Assembly (NCBI GenBank): GCA_033239525.1
Contig: BSYO01000014.1
Location: 6,056,536-6,120,535, forward strand
Origin: Nepenthes gracilis
Lineage: Eukaryota > Streptophyta > Magnoliopsida > Caryophyllales > Nepenthaceae
DNA: 64,000 nt
Direction: 5' to 3'
The position numbers and the translations under genes were made by a program. Shown here in pieces: positions 23,999 through 34,840 of the stretch. The notes under the pieces are model-generated. The model was not told the origin of the DNA, made no database searches, and was given only the letters and a program-made list of their open reading frames with translations. Position 1 is the stretch's first letter. Each line of letters starts with the position of its first letter.

Positions 23999-25735
23999 TT
24001 GCTTTATTACCCAGTCCCGCCTCTCAAGCTCCTCACCGGCGCCCATGGCGCCGGTCCTCTGTCCGTGCTCCGCCTCTCCTCCAAAAGATTCCCTCCCGTC
24101 CACCCTTTCACCTCCAAACGCTGTCCCTACCTCACTTCCTTCTCGCATTCCCCCCCTCTTCTCCAATCTTCTCTTGCGCAGCCTCTACCCCCTTTAGCCC
24201 CTTCCGCTAAGGTTTCCGGTGTTCCTTTTGTGGTTTTCGGGTCTGATAATGCGGATAGATCCGATTGTGCGCCTTGCCCCATCGATTCTGGTGTCGAGTC
24301 TCTCCTGGTTGAGTCTTGAGACCATTATCTCCCTAAGTCGAACCACATTCCTCCCTTGCTGGATGAGGCCACGAAGTTGGCTTCCCTACCCTCTCCGTCG
24401 TGGGCCCCTATCGTCTGCCAGAAATCCAAGGATGAAGGTACTCAACTTAAATTCTTCCCTCCCCCTACCCCGAATGGCCTTGTCATTGAACTCTTTCCCC
24501 CTGCTGAAGTTATTCAGCAGGGCGAAGCCACATGGAGAAACTCCCTAGTGGGTTATTTCTATGACTCTCCCCTAAATTTCTTTTTGGTTAATCACATTAC
24601 TCGAAAGACTTGGGCAAAGTATGGGATTTCTCATGTTGCCGAGATGGAAAACGGGTTCTTCCTTTTTTGTTTCTCTAATGAACATCAGATGCATGAGTGC
24701 CTGAATCATGGCCCTTGGACTTTAGCTGGACGACCTTTCTTCTTAAAGAAATGGTCTCTGGACCAAGCTGTCTCCAAGGAGGAGCACAAAACCTTCCCTA
24801 TTTGAGCTCACCTAAAGGAGGTTTTGGTGCAATTTTAGACCCCTCTGGGGTTAAGCTGGATTGCTAGTGCCATTGGTAAACCCCTCCATATGGATCCTGC
24901 TACCGCCAAAAGGGATCGGCTTTGAGTTACGCGTATCTGCGTTGAAGTAAAGGCCACATTCGATCTGCCTGAGCGAATCAGGGTTAATCTTGGGAGTCAC
25001 CCGAGGGATTCTTTGGGAGTTGATGTAGAGGTAGAATATCCGTGGAAACCTGGTCAGAGTATTTCTAGTAAGAAGGGAGGGCCCCTAAAGAGCCTGAGTA
25101 AGATAGCCCCTCAATATAAACCATCTGGTTGCTCAATCCCTCAGGGATCTGTGGTCAACGACCTAGGTGGAAAACGTTCTCGAAATTTTAAAAGCAATTC
25201 TGAGACGCTGGTGAAGGCTGATGGCGCTGTGCCAGACTCTAACTCCTTTGCGGCCTTACAAAGCCCAGAGGCAGACAGCCTGCAAACCCTTTCTGAAGGG
25301 TCTGGAAAAAAGGATGTAAGTCTTCCCCCTAAGCCAGATCCAGGTTCTAACTTGGGCGACGAGGCGGCTAATTTGGAATGTTTGCCCCATTCTGATAAAG
25401 TGCTGGAGCCTCTGGGTGAATTTCCCCTGGAAATTGAAGCTCCTGGCCTTGCAAGATGTAGTAGAATCCAGGGATTATCTACTTATGATACTCCCTTATC
25501 TAAAGATGCCCACCTGGTTGAGGTGCCCCCTGGTCCCTCCTCCACTAGCATTTCTGTAGCCCCTAGAAGCTCTCTTATGATGGCTAAACGGGTGCCGATT
25601 GATACTTCCAGCCACTCTGTAAATCTCCCCCACGTCCTGGATGAAAAGGAGATTGAGCCTCCCTCGCTAAAACAATCATCAAAAAAAGCAAAGGGGCCCA
25701 AAAAGAAAAAAACCCCCACCCCCCTTTATCCATGA
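23999..25735 (+). pseudogene. LINE ORF1 (DUF4283-like RNA-binding protein)
   Basis: One frame carries the whole protein, broken by about four in-frame stops (for example at 24317 and 24803). The segment KTWAKYGISHVAEMENGFFL, FCFSNEHQMHECLNHGPWTLAGRPFFLKKW and, after a stop, TPLGLSWIASAIGKPLHMD is the DUF4283 pattern of plant L1 ORF1. A linker rich in Pro/Ser follows, and then a lysine-rich C-terminus (KKAKGPKKKKTPT). I did not see a CCHC knuckle. The true start may be an in-frame ATG near 23999. ORF1 proteins coat the element RNA. Its TGA overlaps the ORF2 ATG as ATGA. Confidence 0.88.
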
Positions 25736-28700
25736 TTAGTATCGCTTGCTGGAATGTCCGTGGACTAAATGGGGCACTCAAAACCCATGATGTCAAGAAC
25801 GTCATTCGGTCTTCCCGCTGCTCTATTTTTGGTCTTGTCGAGACTCGGGTCAAAGAAAATAAGGCATCGTACATTTCAAACATGTTGATGCCTTCTTGGA
25901 AGTGGGTGATGAATTATTTTGAAAACCCTTCTGGCCGTATATGGATTGGCTGGGATGATAACAATGTTGACTTAAGCATTTTATCTAAATCTGACCAATT
26001 CATTCATTGTAGGATTATCAATAGAATCAATAATTCTTCCTTCTTCACTTCCGTCATTTACGCCTCCAACTCTGAGATTTCTCAGAGAACACTCTGGGAT
26101 AATCTGCGTGCCATCCATCACCTCACATCAGGTGACCCTTGGGCAGTGTTGGGTGACTTTAATGCTATTAGAGCGCCTTCCGAGAACCTGGGAGGCTGTT
26201 GGCACGGCAACAGTGCCAAGGACCTTGACAAATGCCTCACCGATTGTGATCTCCATGACCTGTGCTTTGAAGGTGCTTTCTTCACCTGGAATGATGGCCG
26301 TGATCTTGGATCCCACATCTTCCGTAAGCTAGATAGAGTTGTTGTAAATGGCCCATGGCTGGCGGAACTCCACTATGTGGCCTCTTTCCCCCCGCCTCGC
26401 TTTTCGGAACACTCTCCCTGTTTTTTGAACCCCACTTCTTCAAGGCCCAAAAAAGCTGGCTGCATTCGGTTCAACAATTTCCTCACTCAACACCCTTGTT
26501 TTTCCTCCATAGTCCAACAATGCTGGGCTAACTCTATCCAGAGGGTCCCCATGTTCCCGGTTGTTTCTAAACTGAGGCTCTTAAAAGAAAGGCTTAAAGA
26601 GATTAATCGTGACATGGGAAATGTCTCAGAAGGTGTCTCTCGTACACGACAGGCCCTTGAGGACTTCCAGAAGAATGGCCTGTCTATTGTCTCTCAGCTT
26701 GGGGTTAATGTAGAGGATACCCTTCCAGCTGAGTATCGTAGAGCGCTGAGACTTGAGCTAGATCTCCTTCAACAAAAGGCAAAAATCCGCTGGATCAGGA
26801 ATTGCGATCAATGCACAAAATAATTTTTCCAATCAATTGCTGCCAATCGCAATAAGAATCAAATTCTCTCCCTAACCAAAGGAGATGGAACGATTACGAG
26901 TAGCTTGGAGGAAGTCCAGCAGCTTTTCATCAATCATTTCTCACAACTCCTGGGCTCCGGCCGAAGTGGGCTGTTCCCAAAGGAGCGACTCCGTCCATTC
27001 ATCCTTCACTCCGTCCCTGATGGCATTCGCCAGGGGCTCTGTAGGCCCATTAATGATGAGGAGATCCGGCAGGCTCTTTTCTCCATTGATGATAATAAAG
27101 CTCAGGGGCCGGATGGTTTTTCTGCTAAATTTTCCAAAGCTTCCTGGAACGAAATTGGCCCTTCCATAACTGAAGCTATCCATGACTTTTTTCAGCATGG
27201 GAAGCTATTAAAAGAAATCAACGCGACCTTGTTATGTTTAATCCCGAAAATCAAATCGCCTTGTCACTGATTTTCGACCCATCGCCTGCTGCAACGTATT
27301 ATATAAGATCATCTCCAAGGTAATTGTCAACCGCATTAAACCCTCTCTTCCCTTCCTGGTAGCAAAGGGCCAAACTGCCTTTGTTCCTGGCAGGAGCATT
27401 GGAGATAACATTCTTCTTGCACAGGAACTTCTTCATAAATACCACCTGAATAAGGGGGTCCCCCGTTGCGCACTAAAAGTGGACTTGATGAAGGCTTATA
27501 ACTCCATTCATTGGGATTTCATCTTGGCGGTTCTTCAGCTAATGAATTTCCCCTCTCTTATGATCAAATGAATTAGTCAATGCATTACCACAACATCATT
27601 TTCTATAAGCCTCAATGGTGAGTCGGTGGGATTTTTCTGCAGTGCCAAAGGACTTAGATAGGGGGACCCTCTCTCACCCTATCTCTTCATCTTAGGGATG
27701 GAAGTCCTTAATGGCATTCTTGAAAGAATGACTCGAACTAATCCGGATTTCCCTTCCACTTTGAAATGTGCAGGATACAAGAACTGTGATGCTTGGGTTT
27801 GCGGATGACCTTCTCCTTTTTTCTAAAGCTGATTGTAATTCCATCCAGGCATTACATGAGAGTCTTAAAATTTTTAGTTCCCTATCTGGGCTTACTCCTA
27901 ACCCGGATAAGAGTGCGGTCTTTTGTTGTTCTACAAGCGAGATCACTAGGAGGGGTATCCTTAACATTCTCGGATTCAGATTGGGTAATCTCCCTGTCAA
28001 ATATCTCGGAGTCCCCCTCATAACCACAAAACTATCAGCCTATGACTGTAAACCACTCCTTGATAGAGTCGATCAACGAATTTCTTCCTGGAAGAATCGA
28101 TGGCTCTTCTTTGTGGGCAGGCTTCAATTGATTTCCTCCATACTTTCCACAATCCACCACTACTGGGCCTCCTTGTTCATCCTTCCAAAAGCCATCTTGA
28201 AATGCATTGAAAAATCCATTCGCACATTTTTGTGGCATGGATCCTCTGTTGGTCTCTCTTCCGCAAAGGTTGCCTGGTCTGATGTGTGCTCCTCTAAAGA
28301 GGAAGGCGGGTTAGGAATAAAAGACTTGAGTGCTTCTAATAAAGCCTTGCTGGCCCGTCACTTCTGGAGGATTATCACTAAGGACCCAAACTCCATTTAG
28401 GTTGCATGGTGTCACGTTCATCGTGTCAAAGACCACTGCATATGGACCATCAAAGTTTTGGATTCTACCCCGTGGAGCTGGAAAAAGCTAATGAAGCTCC
28501 GTGTTACCCTTCGCATTAAGATTCGGCATCATATTGGTAACAGCGGCAACACCTTCCTTTGGCTTGATTCTTGGCATCCTCTCGGTCCGCTTCATGAAAG
28601 ATTTAACGAGAGAATCAGGTGTATCACAGGATTGCCTTTGGATGCTAAGGTCAAGGAAATCATCAGAAACGGAGACTGGAAATGGCCAAACCCTTTTGAT

Positions 28701-29390
28701 ATGGAGGTAGCTAGGATTTTGAATAACATGCCTTCATATCTCCCTGATCCAGCTCGCAATGATGTGGTAGTTTGGACTGCCGACAGTAGTGGGGTCTTCT
28801 CTTCAAAATCTGCCTACGGGTTTTTTCGTGAACCGAAAGGCGTGGTGGAGTGGTTTAGCCTTGTCTGGGGCCCCATGACAATCCCAACCCACACCTTTAT
28901 TCTCTGGCTGGCTATCCGTCATAGGCTTAGCACTCTCGATAGGATTGGCAATTACCTTCACATTCCTGCGTCATGTATACTTTGTTCCACCGGAAGGGAG
29001 TGTCATGATCATCTTTTCTTTGATTGCCCTTTTTTCTCAACTGTCTGGCATCAAATGCGCCATAAGGCGGGGTGTAGCTCTCCTCACCCTAATTGGAATT
29101 CAAACATCTTGTGGGCAGCTAAACGATGGAAGGGCAAAAACCTCAAAGCATACTCATTCCGTCTCACCCTTGCTGCTTCCGTCTATTTTATCTGGAAAGA
29201 GAGGAATCATCATATGTTTAAGGATTCGAGGGCTCTTAACGAAACCCAAATGGTTACCCAGATTTCTGCGGCAGTCCGGGGGAAGATAGAGGCATCCCAT
29301 AGTGCCGTTACAGTGCAGGACAGACAGATTTTGAAAAGGTGGAACATTTCTAGCTCAAACTTGCATTCGGATGACTGGATTTCCGGTTGA
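25732..29390 (+). pseudogene. LINE ORF2: APE endonuclease, RT, zf-RVT
   Basis: This protein would nick target DNA and reverse-transcribe the RNA in place. It begins at the ATG overlapping the ORF1 stop. Endonuclease motifs are WNVRGLN (residues 7-13), ETR (37-39), GDFNAI (141-146), TWND (185-188) and RKLDR (198-202); the final motif reads SEHSP (225-229) instead of SDHSP. The RT follows, with VDLMKAYNSIHW, then GDPLSPYLF, then the catalytic FADD (27798-27809) in place of YADD. The C-terminal zf-RVT-like region (28458-29390) contains CILCSTGRECHDHLFFDCPF. A TAA at 26821, later stops near 27570 and 28398, and frameshifts near 27262 and 27780 disable it. Confidence 0.93.
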
Positions 29391-31027
29391 CAGCTGGATG
29401 GTTTGCTGGTGTGCTCCTTTTTTTGGTAGCTCGAGTGACTGATGCTGTGCTGAGGCCGGAGTGCTTTTTTTTCTGGTGACTTTGTGTTTTTTTAAAAAAA
29501 AATCGGAGTGCTTTTTGCTGGATGGAGCATTTTTATTGGACGGAGTGCTTCTGTTATCCTTGGACGGAGTGGCTCTATGCTTTATCCGGGGCCTTATCTC
29601 CCTCTTGTCCTTTTAAAGGACGGAGTGGCCTTGTTTCCTTTTCCAGAGACCTTTATCCAAAAAAAAAAAAAAACCGGAGTGCTTTTTGCTGGATGGAGCA
29701 TTTTATCGGATGGAGTGCTTCTGTTATCCTTGGACGGAGTGGCTATGTTCTTTTATCTGGAGCCTTATATCCAGAGTGCCCTCTTGTCCTTTTAAAGGAC
29801 GGAGTGGCCTTATTTCCTTTTCCAGAGACCTTTATCCAAAAAAAAAAAAAACCGGAGTGCAGTTTGCTAGATGGAGCATTTTATTGGACGGAGAGCTTCT
29901 ATTATCCTTGGACGGAGTGGCTCTATTCTTTTATCCGGAGCCTTTTATCCGGGGTGCCCTCTTGTTCTTCTAAAGGACGGAGTGGCCTTGTTTCCTTTTC
30001 CGGAGACCTTTATTCAAAAAAAAAAAAAAAAAGAAGTCCCTTATGGCAGGAGTGCTTTATGTCTTTAAAGACGAAGTGACCTTTCGTCTTGTCGAGTCCG
30101 GAGCTCTGAAAGGACGGAGCACTTTGGTCATTTTATCCAGAGTGTTTTTTTTTGTCAGAATCTTTCATCGTTTTACCCGATGTGCTATTTTTGCCCTCTT
30201 AAAAGGCCGAAGTGGCTTTTTCCAAAAAAAAAAGAAGAGAGAGTGTGTTTAATGCTCACTTTGAGGCCGGTGTGATCTATCGTTCGAAGTTTCTGGTGCC
30301 CTAATAGCCGGTGTGCATTTATCCTTATATCCGCAGTGCCTTTGTGTTTATTGTCCCGGTGCCCTAAATGGCCGGAATGCTTTTATTCGGAGCTCTAAAT
30401 GCAGGAGTACTTTATCTGGAGCTCTAAAGGCCGAAGAGCTTCCTTATACCCGGAGCACCTCTTCGCTGGTTCTTTCCGGAGCCCAAAAGGGCCAGTGTAC
30501 TTTTTTAATCCTTTATCCGGATTAAAAAAAAAGTGACACCTTGAAGGCCGGAGTGCTTTTCTTTCACTAAAAGGCCGGAATGACCTTTTAGCGAGAATTT
30601 CCCGGAGTCCCTTTGATTTTCTAATAGATCGGACGGAGTGCCTGTTCCTTGGTGGCCGGAGTGCTTTATGTTTCTTATCGGGCGGAGTGACTATGTGCGT
30701 TTTTTCGGAGTGCCTCTTTACCCTCTATTGGACGGGGTTCTTTCTTACTTTGGACAGAGTGACATTGTTGCATTTTCCGGAGTTCCTTTGTTCCTTTAAA
30801 GGGCGGAGTGGCCTTGCTTATCTCTAAGGATGGAGCGGCCTTGCGTGTGATGTGGTCTGAGCTGATTTGAGATTGCCACGCTTGAATTTGTAATCCTGTT
30901 ATTAATGACTTTCGTCATGGTTTAAGGGTCACCCTGTTTCTATGTTCCATTTTCAAGTCGACAAAACACTTGGTAATGAACATATGTTTGTACATTTTAT
31001 AATTTTTAATACAATTAATTACTTACC
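29391..31027 (+). repeat. LINE 3' UTR packed with CCGGAGT words
   Basis: No conserved protein is coded here. Words such as GGCCGGAGTGCTTTT, GGACGGAGTGG and CCGGAGCTCTAAA recur every 20-40 bp from about 29450 to 30850. Three tandem units start at CGGAGTGC at 29504, 29675 and 29853 (periods 171, 178 and about 180 bp). Each ends in an internal A-tract of 9-18 bases. Because the units are open in several frames, long but meaningless ORFs appear. A terminal hairpin follows at 30941-30984. Confidence 0.9.
30941..30984 (+). ncRNA. 3'-terminal hairpin of the LINE RNA
   Basis: The arms TATGTTCCATTTTCAAGT and ACTTGGTAATGAACATA enclose the loop CGACAAAAC, about 50 nt before the poly(A). Equivalent hairpins occur antisense at 681-719, 10899-10934, 40251-40290, 44801-44840 and 63009-63047. 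Stem bases differ while pairing is kept. A tail structure read by the LINE reverse transcriptase is the natural interpretation. Confidence 0.7.
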
Positions 31028-31074
31028 AAAAAAAAAGATATAAAGTATGGAGGATAATAGATTTAAAAGGAAAC

Positions 31075-31545
31075 TTAATGTTCTGAAATATGGATTCTAA
31101 ACTGAAAACAAGGTTAATGTTCTAAAATATGGATTTTGAACTGAGAACTAGGTTAAAGTTCTGATATATGGACTTTGAATCGAGAACTAGGTTAAAGTTC
31201 TGATATATGGACTCTGAATCGAGAACTAAGTTAAAGTTTTGATATATGGATTTGAACTGAGGACTAGGATAATATTCTGAAATATAGATTCTGAACTTAG
31301 GATTAGGTTAATGTTTGGAAATATGGATTCTGAACTAAGAACTAGATTACTGTTCTAAAATATGGATTATGAACCGAGAACTAGATTAATGTTCTAAAAT
31401 AAGGACTCCGAATCGAATTCTGAATCAAGTCAGAAATTGAGACTCTGAACCGAGAACTAGGTCAATGTTCTAAAATATGGATTATGAACCGAGAACTAGG
31501 TTAATGTTTTGAAATATAGACTCCGAACCGAATTCTAAATTAGGA
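31075..31545 (+). repeat. About 42-bp minisatellite in LTR
   Basis: Units of the form AACTAGGTTAAAGTTCTGAT...ATGGA(C/T)T..GAA recur about eleven times with moderate divergence. It continues the interrupted A-type LTR after the LINE and codes for nothing. Confidence 0.85.
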
Positions 31546-32050
31546 ACTAAGGATCTAAAATCATAAGTTTTCTGGTATTCTACACCGCAATAGGTTTCCT
31601 AGTATTCTGTATCGTATTTATGTTTCTGTTCTCTCACCTACATGCATGAATTTACCGCATCCTTTTTTAAGTTCGCTTCTGAAAGCACTTATATGTTCTG
31701 TATATATATATAACTATATATTTTCACTGTTTTGGGTACATTTGCTGAGCTGTTAAACTCACTCTTTACTTTCTGTTCTCCCCTCTAGATAAGCAAAAGC
31801 CTGAAAAGGATCGAAGTCAGATTTAGTTAGAAGAAAGGAAAGCTCATAAGTTTTGAAGACCCTGAAGGACTTCGGTGAATCGAAGGATTCTGGATTCTTG
31901 TAGCTAGCATTTTAAATAAATATCGTGTATTATGATAGTATGAAATGATGCTATATTGTGATGACATTATGATGAATGTTTTGTTATTGCTTCCGCAGGG
32001 ATTTTGTTAAGGATATAGATGCTTCGTTCTTTGGATTTTGTATCCAATAG

Positions 32051-32690
32051 ATCAAGTTACCCACAACTCTTCATTCTCTTACAATCAATCAATTACTTCA
32101 TACAATATGTTTATCAAAAAAGATCAACTAACTCCTAGTCCATTACAATCATTCTATAATGATCTTAACTTAATTCACACCAAATTCTAGCTTAGATGTA
32201 CTAAATTTGAGCTTCTTAGACTTCCTCTCTCTCATTTTCTCTCTTCCGCTCAACTCCTTCTCTCTCCTTTCTCAAATTTTTTGAGAAAAATGATAGAAAT
32301 CAGTTGGATTATATATATATACTGAGTGACACTCGAGCATCGAGTTGGGCACGTGTTAGGCACTAAAGCCATATACTGTGGCGTACAACTGCTACTCGGG
32401 CGCACTTCCATTGACTCCATAACTTTTGATGTTTAGGCGTCCTTTAAGCATGTCTTGAGCGCTAATCCCATAGCTTTTTGCGTTTAGTCACCGGTCTGGC
32501 TTCCATCAGGTGTCAGGTAATATGTTTTTCATGTATAGCACACGTCATACGCCTGTCAGGCATCCTTCAATTCAATGTGATCCTATCCAAATTTGATTTT
32601 TGACCTAATTTTTTTATCTTTTGACATCAATTTTAATTATATTAATTTAATTAATCAAAATTATAATGTTATTTAGACTTAGGCCTTACA
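32051..32690 (-). repeat. B-type LTR fragment joined to integrase
   Basis: Read on the minus strand, it starts TGTAAGGCC at 32690 and continues through a U3 with CACTCGAGCAT-type words and a TATATATATAT run (32311-32321). The right neighbour is integrase sequence starting CTAAC. The same junction, slightly mutated, occurs at 38102/38103 in the second pol copy. The left end at about 32050 meets the truncated A-type LTR. Confidence 0.7.
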
Positions 32691-34840
32691 CTAACTATCT
32701 TATTAATATATAGTCTCATCAATCTGTCTCCAAAGAATTTCATCCGAACAACAACAAAGTGGGCTGACTTAGTGAGCCGATCTATAATTACCCTAACAAT
32801 ATTATGATTTTTTTGCATTTTTAATAAACCCATCATGAAATCCATTATTATATTCTCTCACTTCTTGTTGAGGGTTGGCTTAGATTGTAAGAAACCTAAT
32901 GGTTCCCTATACTCGACTTTTAATTGTTGGCATATCAACCATCATCCTATGTAGGTCAGAATATCTTCTTATAAAGATTATAACTTCAAATATTCGATGC
33001 AAAAATTACTGCTGCCAACTCTAAGTTATGTGTCGGATATTCTTTTTGTACGTTTTCAATTGTATTGATCCATAAGCAATCACTTTCCTAAGATGCATTA
33101 GGACACACCCCAATTCCGCCTTTTATACTTCACAATAAACTACAAATCCTTTGGATTTTTCAGGAATCGTCAAAATTGGGGCTATCATTAAGCGGTCCTT
33201 TAATTCCTAAAAACTTCTCTCACAATCCTTCGTCCAATTGAATCCTACTTCCTTCCATGTTAGACGGGCTAGTAGAATAACAATTCTAAAAAAAGTTCTT
33301 TGCAAATCTTCAATAGTAACCCACCAATCCTAAACAACTCCTAGCCTCAGTCATTGATGTCGATTGTCTTCAATTTGTTACAGTTTTGATCTTATTAAGA
33401 TCTACCAAAATGCCTCCATTTGAAATTACGTGACCTAAAAAATAACTTTCTTAAATCAAAATTCACACTTCTTCAATTTAGCATACAATTTCTTATTCCG
33501 AAGCATTTAGAGAGCAATCATTAGGAACGTCTCATACTTTTTATAGCTCCTTAAGTATATTAGAATGTCATTGATAAATACTACCATAAATTTGTTGAGA
33601 TAGGGTTAGAATATCTAATTCATTAAATCCATAAAAACTATAAGGGCGTTAGTTAACCCAAAAGGTTTGACTAAAAACTCATTATGTCTGCACCTCATTT
33701 GGAAAGTTTTCCTTACCATATCTTCCTTCTCAATCCTCAGTTGATGGCAACCTGAATGAAAATTAATCTTTAGAAAATACTTGGGCTCCTTACATTTGGT
33801 AGAATAGGTTATTAATTCTCGACAATGAATACTTATTCTTAGTAGTTATCTAGTTTAGCTTCCAATAATCTGTACATACCTGTATAGACCCATCCTTTTT
33901 ATTTACAAATAGTACTGGAGCACCTTATCAGGACACACTTGACCAGATAAAACCATTCTCTAATAGTTCTTGCAATTACTTCTTCAATTCATTGAGTTCC
34001 GATAGTGTCATGCTATTGGGGGCATTGGACATGGGTGCTGCTCCAAGTATAATCTCAATTTTGAATTTGATTTCTCAGGTTAGTGGTAATCCTAAAAGAT
34101 CTTCTAGAAAAATATCCTCAAACTCGTATATCATAGGTATTTCTTTTGCCAAAATACTACGGCTCCCTGTGGTAATTGTATAGGCCAAATATCCTTAACA
34201 TCCATCCCCTATCAAATGGCAAGCATGTAATATCGAAATTATGTTTGGGGACTGATTTTGTATTACTCCTTGAAAGTAAAAAATATCACAACTTGGAATA
34301 GAAAAATGCACTCACTTATGGAAACAATTTACGCTAGTATGATAACTAGCTAACCAATCTATATCTAGAATTACATCAAAATCATGCATATTTAACAAAC
34401 TTAAATCTACCACCAACTCTAACCCATTGATCCAAACAATACACCTAGGGTACACAATATCCATCACTATGGAAGTTTAGCAAATGTTGACACTACTAAT
34501 AAAAAATCTACGATCCTTGGGGGTGATAAGAGATAACAAACAAAGTTAGGAGATACAAATGAATGTATTGATCTAGAATCCAAAAGTATATGAGTTAAAA
34601 TTTTAAAAATTATAAGTTTACCCTCAATCACTAACAGCAATGTATCCACATCTTGGGTCGTCGCCGCAAAAACTCTTGTTAAAGTACTTAGCTTCCTCAC
34701 TGTTTGTCTCAAGGGATGTGGGCAGTCTTTAATCATATGGATGGATTGATCGCAATTGAAGCACGCTCTTAAGAGCTTATAGCATGGTCTTCCTCCATTA
34801 GATTGGCCGCTACAAATGATTCATCTATGAGACATTTACC
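32691..34840 (-). pseudogene. Chromovirus B pol and zinc knuckle, first copy
   Basis: In minus-strand order the copy contains a gag knuckle CFNCDQSIHMIKDC (about 34730-34771), protease (ORF 34736-34467, LLDSRSIHSF, with DSR in place of DSG), RT, RNase H (about 33130-33000) and the start of integrase near 32691. The RT active site reads FIND (33567-33578) instead of FxDD. Stops and frameshifts are frequent and only the protease piece is open. The region would have encoded polyprotein processing, cDNA synthesis and integration. It parallels 38103-40191 along its length. At about 34840 the gag sequence is replaced by an integrase C-terminus. Confidence 0.85.

Larger units (their letters stand above)
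23936..31036 (+). mobile_element. Near full-length L1-type LINE (7.1 kb)
   Basis: This is flanked by the 15-bp TSD GATATAAAGTATGGA (23921-23935 and 31037-31051). It has a GC-rich 5' UTR, ORF1, an overlapping ORF2 and a 1.6-kb 3' UTR, and ends TTACTTACC plus a short poly(A). Both ORFs carry stops and frameshifts, so it is no longer autonomous. The intact TSD and apparently complete 5' end distinguish it from the truncated relatives in the window. It lies within a minisatellite of an A-type LTR. Confidence 0.95.
21997..32050 (+). repeat. A-type LTR, 3'-truncated, interrupted by a LINE
   Basis: TGTGATGATCCAAGTTC starts an LTR related to 3151-5573; compare 22250-22400 with 3240-3390. It holds CTCGAG-rich U3 words (22440-22640), a GA-rich leader (about 22660-22750), a 60-bp minisatellite (23665-23935) and, beyond the LINE, a roughly 42-bp minisatellite (about 31075-31545). 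The tail at 31745-32050 matches the middle of the A LTR 3' portion. The last roughly 250 bp are missing, and a minus-strand B-type LTR fragment follows. It would be about 2.9 kb without the LINE. Confidence 0.75.

Noticed and set aside
25483..25883. Antisense ORFs of 78 and 99 codons
   Set aside because: They are antisense to the ORF1/ORF2 junction of the LINE and have no support of their own.
29522..30079. 185-codon ORF and overlapping 95-codon ORFs on the plus strand
   Set aside because: They are translations of the tandem CCGGAGT units and their A-tracts (KKKK runs). Several frames are open at once and there is no conserved domain.
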